Assembly: GCF_000004825.1 (NCBI RefSeq) | Contig: NW_008805064.1 | Span: 992,001 to 1,056,000, forward strand | Reading direction: 5' to 3' | DNA from: Heterostelium album PN500 | Taxonomy: Eukaryota > Evosea > Eumycetozoa > Acytosteliales > Acytosteliaceae | Length of the DNA stretch: 64,000 bases | Part shown: one piece after another, positions 60,002 to 64,000 of the stretch | Position numbering within the stretch: position 1 is the first letter of the stretch | Layout: each line of letters opens with the position of its first letter | Program-made: the position numbers and the translations under genes | The notes under the pieces: model-generated | What the model was told of the DNA's origin: nothing | Seen by the model: the letters and a program-made list of their open reading frames with translations, nothing else | Database searches by the model: none

Positions 60002-62093
60002 TCAATTTATTATAATTCGATCATTATTTTGCTGTTCACCATCTACTAGCATATTATTATTTACATTGTTGGTATAATCCTCTGACTCACTGGAATCCAC
60101 GTTTGTTTCGTTTAAATCACCATGTGGAATAATGATTCTAAATACAAGAAGAGTCGCTAAAAATAATGAAATATTAGAATATGGATATATCATATTGAAT
60201 AACTATAGCTTTGAAAGTTAAAACTTACCAATGAGTGATGATATTGCACCAGTTAAAAGAGATGATACAACATCGTTGTGGAACAAAGATATTATAAAAC
60301 TAATTCCAAGTGAAACTAAAAGCTGTGGTATAACAACGAATATGTTGAGTTCTCCCATGTGGAAACCACTCTCGGAAGGTGAAGAACCCATTCCCACCAA
60401 AGTGAATGGTAGTACCATCACGACTGCCCAAGGAATACCGGTGGCTCCAATTAAAAATATACAAGACAGCCTATCGGTAACAAAGAAGAACATTGAAAAA
60501 CAAACAGTTTGAATGAGATTTCCTAGGAAATAGACAGTCTTTAGTCCACAGCATCGAATGAGGAATGGGATCATTAGCGAGGTTATGACCGACACCACCG
60601 AACTGATAGTTAGACCGAGTGATCCACGTCGTACGCCCTCTTGGAAGTCAGTTCTTGCTACCGAGCCTTCGGGTGCATTAGGATTACCATTATATACATT
60701 GACACCGACCCAAGTAGTTACATATAATACAAAACAAAACCAACCAATCCATGAAAAGAATTGTACACAGCAAAACTCTCACCAAATACTGTGGCATGTG
60801 TCTTAAACCTTGGAATATCTGTTTGAATGGATTCTGTGGATCATGCATCAACGGTCTTTTATAAGGCGCTTCCTTTATAACCAACAAAGTAATTGCTATA
60901 CATATAACTAAAACAATACTAGATAAAGCTAAAGAATATATTAATGAAATTAATTAATATCAAAAAAATATATATTATATGAACAAAGTCGCACTTACTA
61001 AACAATGCTCTTAAATCTGTTTTCATAAATGGAAATACACCAATGAGATGAACGGAACCCATGAAATAACCAATTAAATTGCCTAGACCCAACATTAAAG
61101 AAAACAGAGAACTACCTAATCCTTGTTGTGCAGGTGATGCTACATCCACCAACAATGCTCTACATGGTGATTGTACTGTATTATTTGACAAATCCAACAC
61201 CCAAAATCCAATAATCTAGATAGGAAAATATAAGAATAAGTAAGTAAGTAAAGATTTTTAAAATATTATTCATAATAATATGATAACTTACAGCAATAAT
61301 GATTGCCATTTTCTTGCTTGCTTCACTATCACCAAATAATTCACCGATTGAAGTTGCATTGGATATCAACATCAAACCAACGACAATGAAGAATGTACCG
61401 AATAAGATAAAAGGTCTTCTTCTACCGTATCTACATTCCAACCGGTCACTTATTACACCAACGATAGGTTGTACCAACAATCCTGAAATAGGACCAGCCA
61501 TCCATATGAATGATACTGCAAAAGAAGGTACACCAAGTTCCAAAAATAGAGGTGTACTAAATGCTATTTGTAATGCCCCTATAATAAATAAATAATAATA
61601 ATAACATTACATTACAATTAGTTAAATATTTGAACATTTTAAAATAATTACAATATTATTAATACTTACAACCAAATTGTACACCAAGAAAAGAAAGTGT
61701 CAATGCTATTAATTTATAAAGTGGAATATCGGATGGAGTATCTTCTTGCGGTATAATGTTTTGTGTTGTTAAAAGAATGCCTGCATTATCTATACTATTA
61801 TCTAGATGATGATATGATAAATCATTGTTGTTGTTGTTGTTGCTCTGTGATAATTCGGGTTGTAGCAACTGATTATCTGCACGATGTAATATTACGTTGT
61901 CATCTTCATCTTCATTTTCATTACCAATAGTATTATCATTTTCATAATCAATATCTATATTATTATTTTTATTTCTATCATTATTCTCTGAAGAATCTAC
62001 ATTATTATTGTTATTACTATTATTCTGATTGGATTGCTGCTGTTGCTCGTTCACCAATTGATATCCATCTTTTTTTAAATTAAACTTTTTCAT
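60002..62093 (-). CDS. SLC45/sucrose-type sugar transporter (MFS), one frame break
   Basis: Exons 62093-61670, 61578-61292, 61215-60999, 60928-60229 (containing the break) and 60156-60002. A polar Asn/Gln/Asp-rich head of about 110 residues precedes the first helix. Signatures of the plant SUC and animal SLC45 proton-coupled sugar transporters are GVQFGWALQIAFSTPLF, VSFIWMAGPISGLLVQPIVG, SDRLECRYGRRRPF, DLSNNTVQSPCRALL and FQEGVRRGSLGL. About twelve spans are predicted. Within 60761-60771 the frame must move by one base: GLRHMPQYLVRVLL is in one frame, and VQFFSWIGWFCFVLYVTTWV in another, with no possible intron. Either the assembly has a one-base error or the gene is recently inactivated. 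The C-terminal tail is acidic and soluble. Confidence 0.85.
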
Positions 62094-62627
62094 TTCATTT
62101 CATTTATTAAAAAATGATTATTTTGATTTTTATCTAAAATAAATTTTACTTTTTATTTACACAAATATTAAATAAAATAAAAACAAAAAAGTAGAATGTT
62201 ATTATATTATATAATACAATTACTTTTTAATTAATTTTATAATAAAATTTTTTTTTGTATTTATTTCATTTTTATTTTAAAAAACTTTAATTTCAATATT
62301 TTTTTTCCTTTTTAGATTAAATTAACTGAGTGTGGTTGGAAATAGAACTCTAACACACAAATATAATTTTGTTTGCACAAACTTCAACTTTTTTTATTTT
62401 TCTTTTATCTATTTAAAATTTTGAATACCTACTAATTACAGATAGATAATTAAATTAAAACAATTTGAATTTGATTAGAGATGGTAGAATTAAAAGTTAT
62501 TTAATTTGTATCAATATTTATGTTATTTTTACATATTTTTATAATCAACCATATTTAAAATTGTATATTTTTTTTTATTTAACTCATGCCAATAAAATAT
62601 GTATATAAACTGTTCTTTATTTTTATT
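62094..62627. other. AT-rich promoter region
   Basis: Upstream of the transporter gene and next to the retrotransposon 3' end. Nothing coding is seen. Confidence 0.45.
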
Positions 62628-63420
62628 ATTTTTTTTTTTTTTTTTAAAAAAATGTTCATATTTTATTTAAATTTGTGTTTAATTAAAACAGAGTTGGTTG
62701 CTTTAGTATGTTGACTTCTATTGGACATTAGTTTGAATTTTACAGTTTTAACCCTTGCCAGTGGCTGATCAGGCTGGCTGTTCCGGTGATTGAAGATCGG
62801 ATGATCTTATATAAAGTGAGGAGTGGCTTTAGATAGTAGGGTAGGTCGTGGACAGAAGGTTGACCTTCTTTGGTTGTCTCTGTGTTGTATGTACCAAAGG
62901 CACCAATGATTATAGGTATGACTGCTACATTGTGGTCTGGGTTACTCTTCTTAAGTGCGGCTGCTAGTGGTTGGTATTTTTCAATCTTATCTCGGCTCCT
63001 TTTGACAATGTTGTTATCATATGGTACTGATATTTCGATGATTTTGATTGATTTCTTGGTTCGGTTCTTAACGATTAGATCTGGTTTGTTGGTTTTGGTC
63101 TTTGCATTATCTATTCTGGCTTCATGTAGGATCTCAATGATGTCAGACTGGTTGACTGCGCCTGGCTTGTAAGGTATTCTGTGGAACTTCAGCATCTCTT
63201 TGAGTATCACTTTCACTACCATGTTGTGTCTTGGAATTATACATAGTAGTTTCATCGCGTGGCATGAGGATACAATGTGCTCAATGGACTCTCTTACGGA
63301 ATGACACTTTCTACATTTTGGATCGGTTACGGCATTTCCCATGATTCCTTTTGCTGACAGGGTGTTCATGTTCTCTGTCAGTGCAAGCCATAGGTAATGG
63401 TCAACATTTATTATTTTCTA
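62628..63420 (-). mobile_element. 5'-truncated non-LTR retrotransposon (R2-type endonuclease end)
   Basis: The minus-strand frame, open from about 63410 to the stop at 62740, encodes the C-terminal end of a non-LTR reverse transcriptase protein. It begins HYLWLALTENMNTLSAKG. It then carries the zinc-knuckle CRKCHSVRESIEHIVSSC (C-x2-C-x8-H-x4-C) and a restriction-like endonuclease core KPDLIVKN...KIIEISVPYD, the PD-(D/E)xK pattern of R2, R4 and related elements. After the stop comes about 90 bp of 3' UTR and a poly-A tail (seen as poly-T at 62628-62645). The reverse transcriptase itself is absent. This is a typical dead-on-arrival insertion made by target-primed reverse transcription. A possible target duplication (tttattatttt) occurs on both sides. 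Confidence 0.8.
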
Positions 63421-64000
63421 ATTTTAAAATGACAATTATTTTAGTAATTCTCACAAATAGAGAATTTGTTAGCTATTACACGAAAACATATAATAACTCC
63501 AATGTCTAAGCATGCTAAACAAAGGTCACTTGTGTATTAGATTAGTATGTTCAAAGAGAGATTACAAGATCTGTCACCAGAATTTACCTTTATTTTTTAT
63601 TTGAATTAGATTGCTGTTTATCTAATCTAACTTTCTTTTAATTTTTCATATTGAATCATAATCATTCTTTTTGTTCTTATCTCTATGTTTCTCCCTAATC
63701 AAATTAATAAAAAAATAGAGGTAAATTCATGATGAATCTTTGCTATGTTTTTTTAGAGATTCACCAATCTATCGAAATAATAATTATTATCTATTCATTA
63801 TAATCTTTGAATGATTAACTTTTTAAAAAAAAAATAAGAAAAAATCAAAACTGTTTTGGATTATCAGTGCAAGGAAGAATCTGTTAATCTGAAAAATAAA
63901 TGGTTGTAGATATTTTATTTTATTTTTTAAACCTTTTCGGTAATAAACTCAGGGTGTTGATATTATTTTGTAGAGAGAAAAAGAGGACCGGCAAATGTAA
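63421..64000. other. AT-rich window end
   Basis: No open frame, repeat or RNA gene recognised up to the end of the window. Confidence 0.45.

Overview
The window is nuclear DNA from a dictyostelid social amoeba (Amoebozoa). The genes are short and densely packed. Most are interrupted by AT-rich GT-AG introns of roughly 50-210 bp. Intergenic DNA is extremely AT-rich with long poly-A and poly-T runs. Proteins carry Asn, Gln, Thr, Glu and His homopolymers. Dictyostelid-style families are present: NRTEG-type ankyrin proteins and secreted IPT/TIG proteins. I cannot fix the species. The coding GC is higher than I expect for D. discoideum, so another dictyostelid is likely, but that is inference.

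Left part (1-14.6 kb): an ankyrin protein, a decayed reading frame, a 12-exon gene for a 2253-residue secreted protein, an inverted degenerate copy of an ankyrin gene found 16 kb away, and a complete diaminopimelate epimerase gene. The 2253-residue protein has a DNase II domain set between two groups of IPT/TIG domains and is the most unusual gene here. Middle part (14.8-38 kb): an acidic protein, VPS50/syndetin, a protein with a degenerate 3'-5' exonuclease fold, the mRNA-export factor NXT1, a MINDY-type deubiquitinase, the intact ankyrin parent gene, a secreted EGF-type protein, a TIG membrane protein, a likely AIRIM (C1orf109) homologue, a small basic protein and an ammonium transporter.

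Right part (38-64 kb): a 3.5 kb gene-poor stretch with one copy of a 129-bp dispersed repeat, an eIF4E-family protein with an acidic head and a C-terminal membrane segment, NAE1 (APPBP1), ALG12, a GPR180/TMEM145-like receptor, a TPR-like membrane protein, a GH15 glucoamylase-like enzyme, an F-box-like protein with an acidic tail, an SLC45/sucrose-type transporter whose frame breaks once, and a 5'-truncated non-LTR retrotransposon with an R2-type endonuclease domain.

There is no operon logic. Neighbouring genes are mostly unrelated housekeeping functions: ubiquitin-like pathways (NAE1, MINDY), membrane traffic (VPS50), glycosylation (ALG12), mRNA export and translation (NXT1, eIF4E-like). These are mixed with predation or nutrition functions (secreted DNase II fusion, GH15, transporters). 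Exon limits were read by eye from GT-AG sites and reading-frame continuity.
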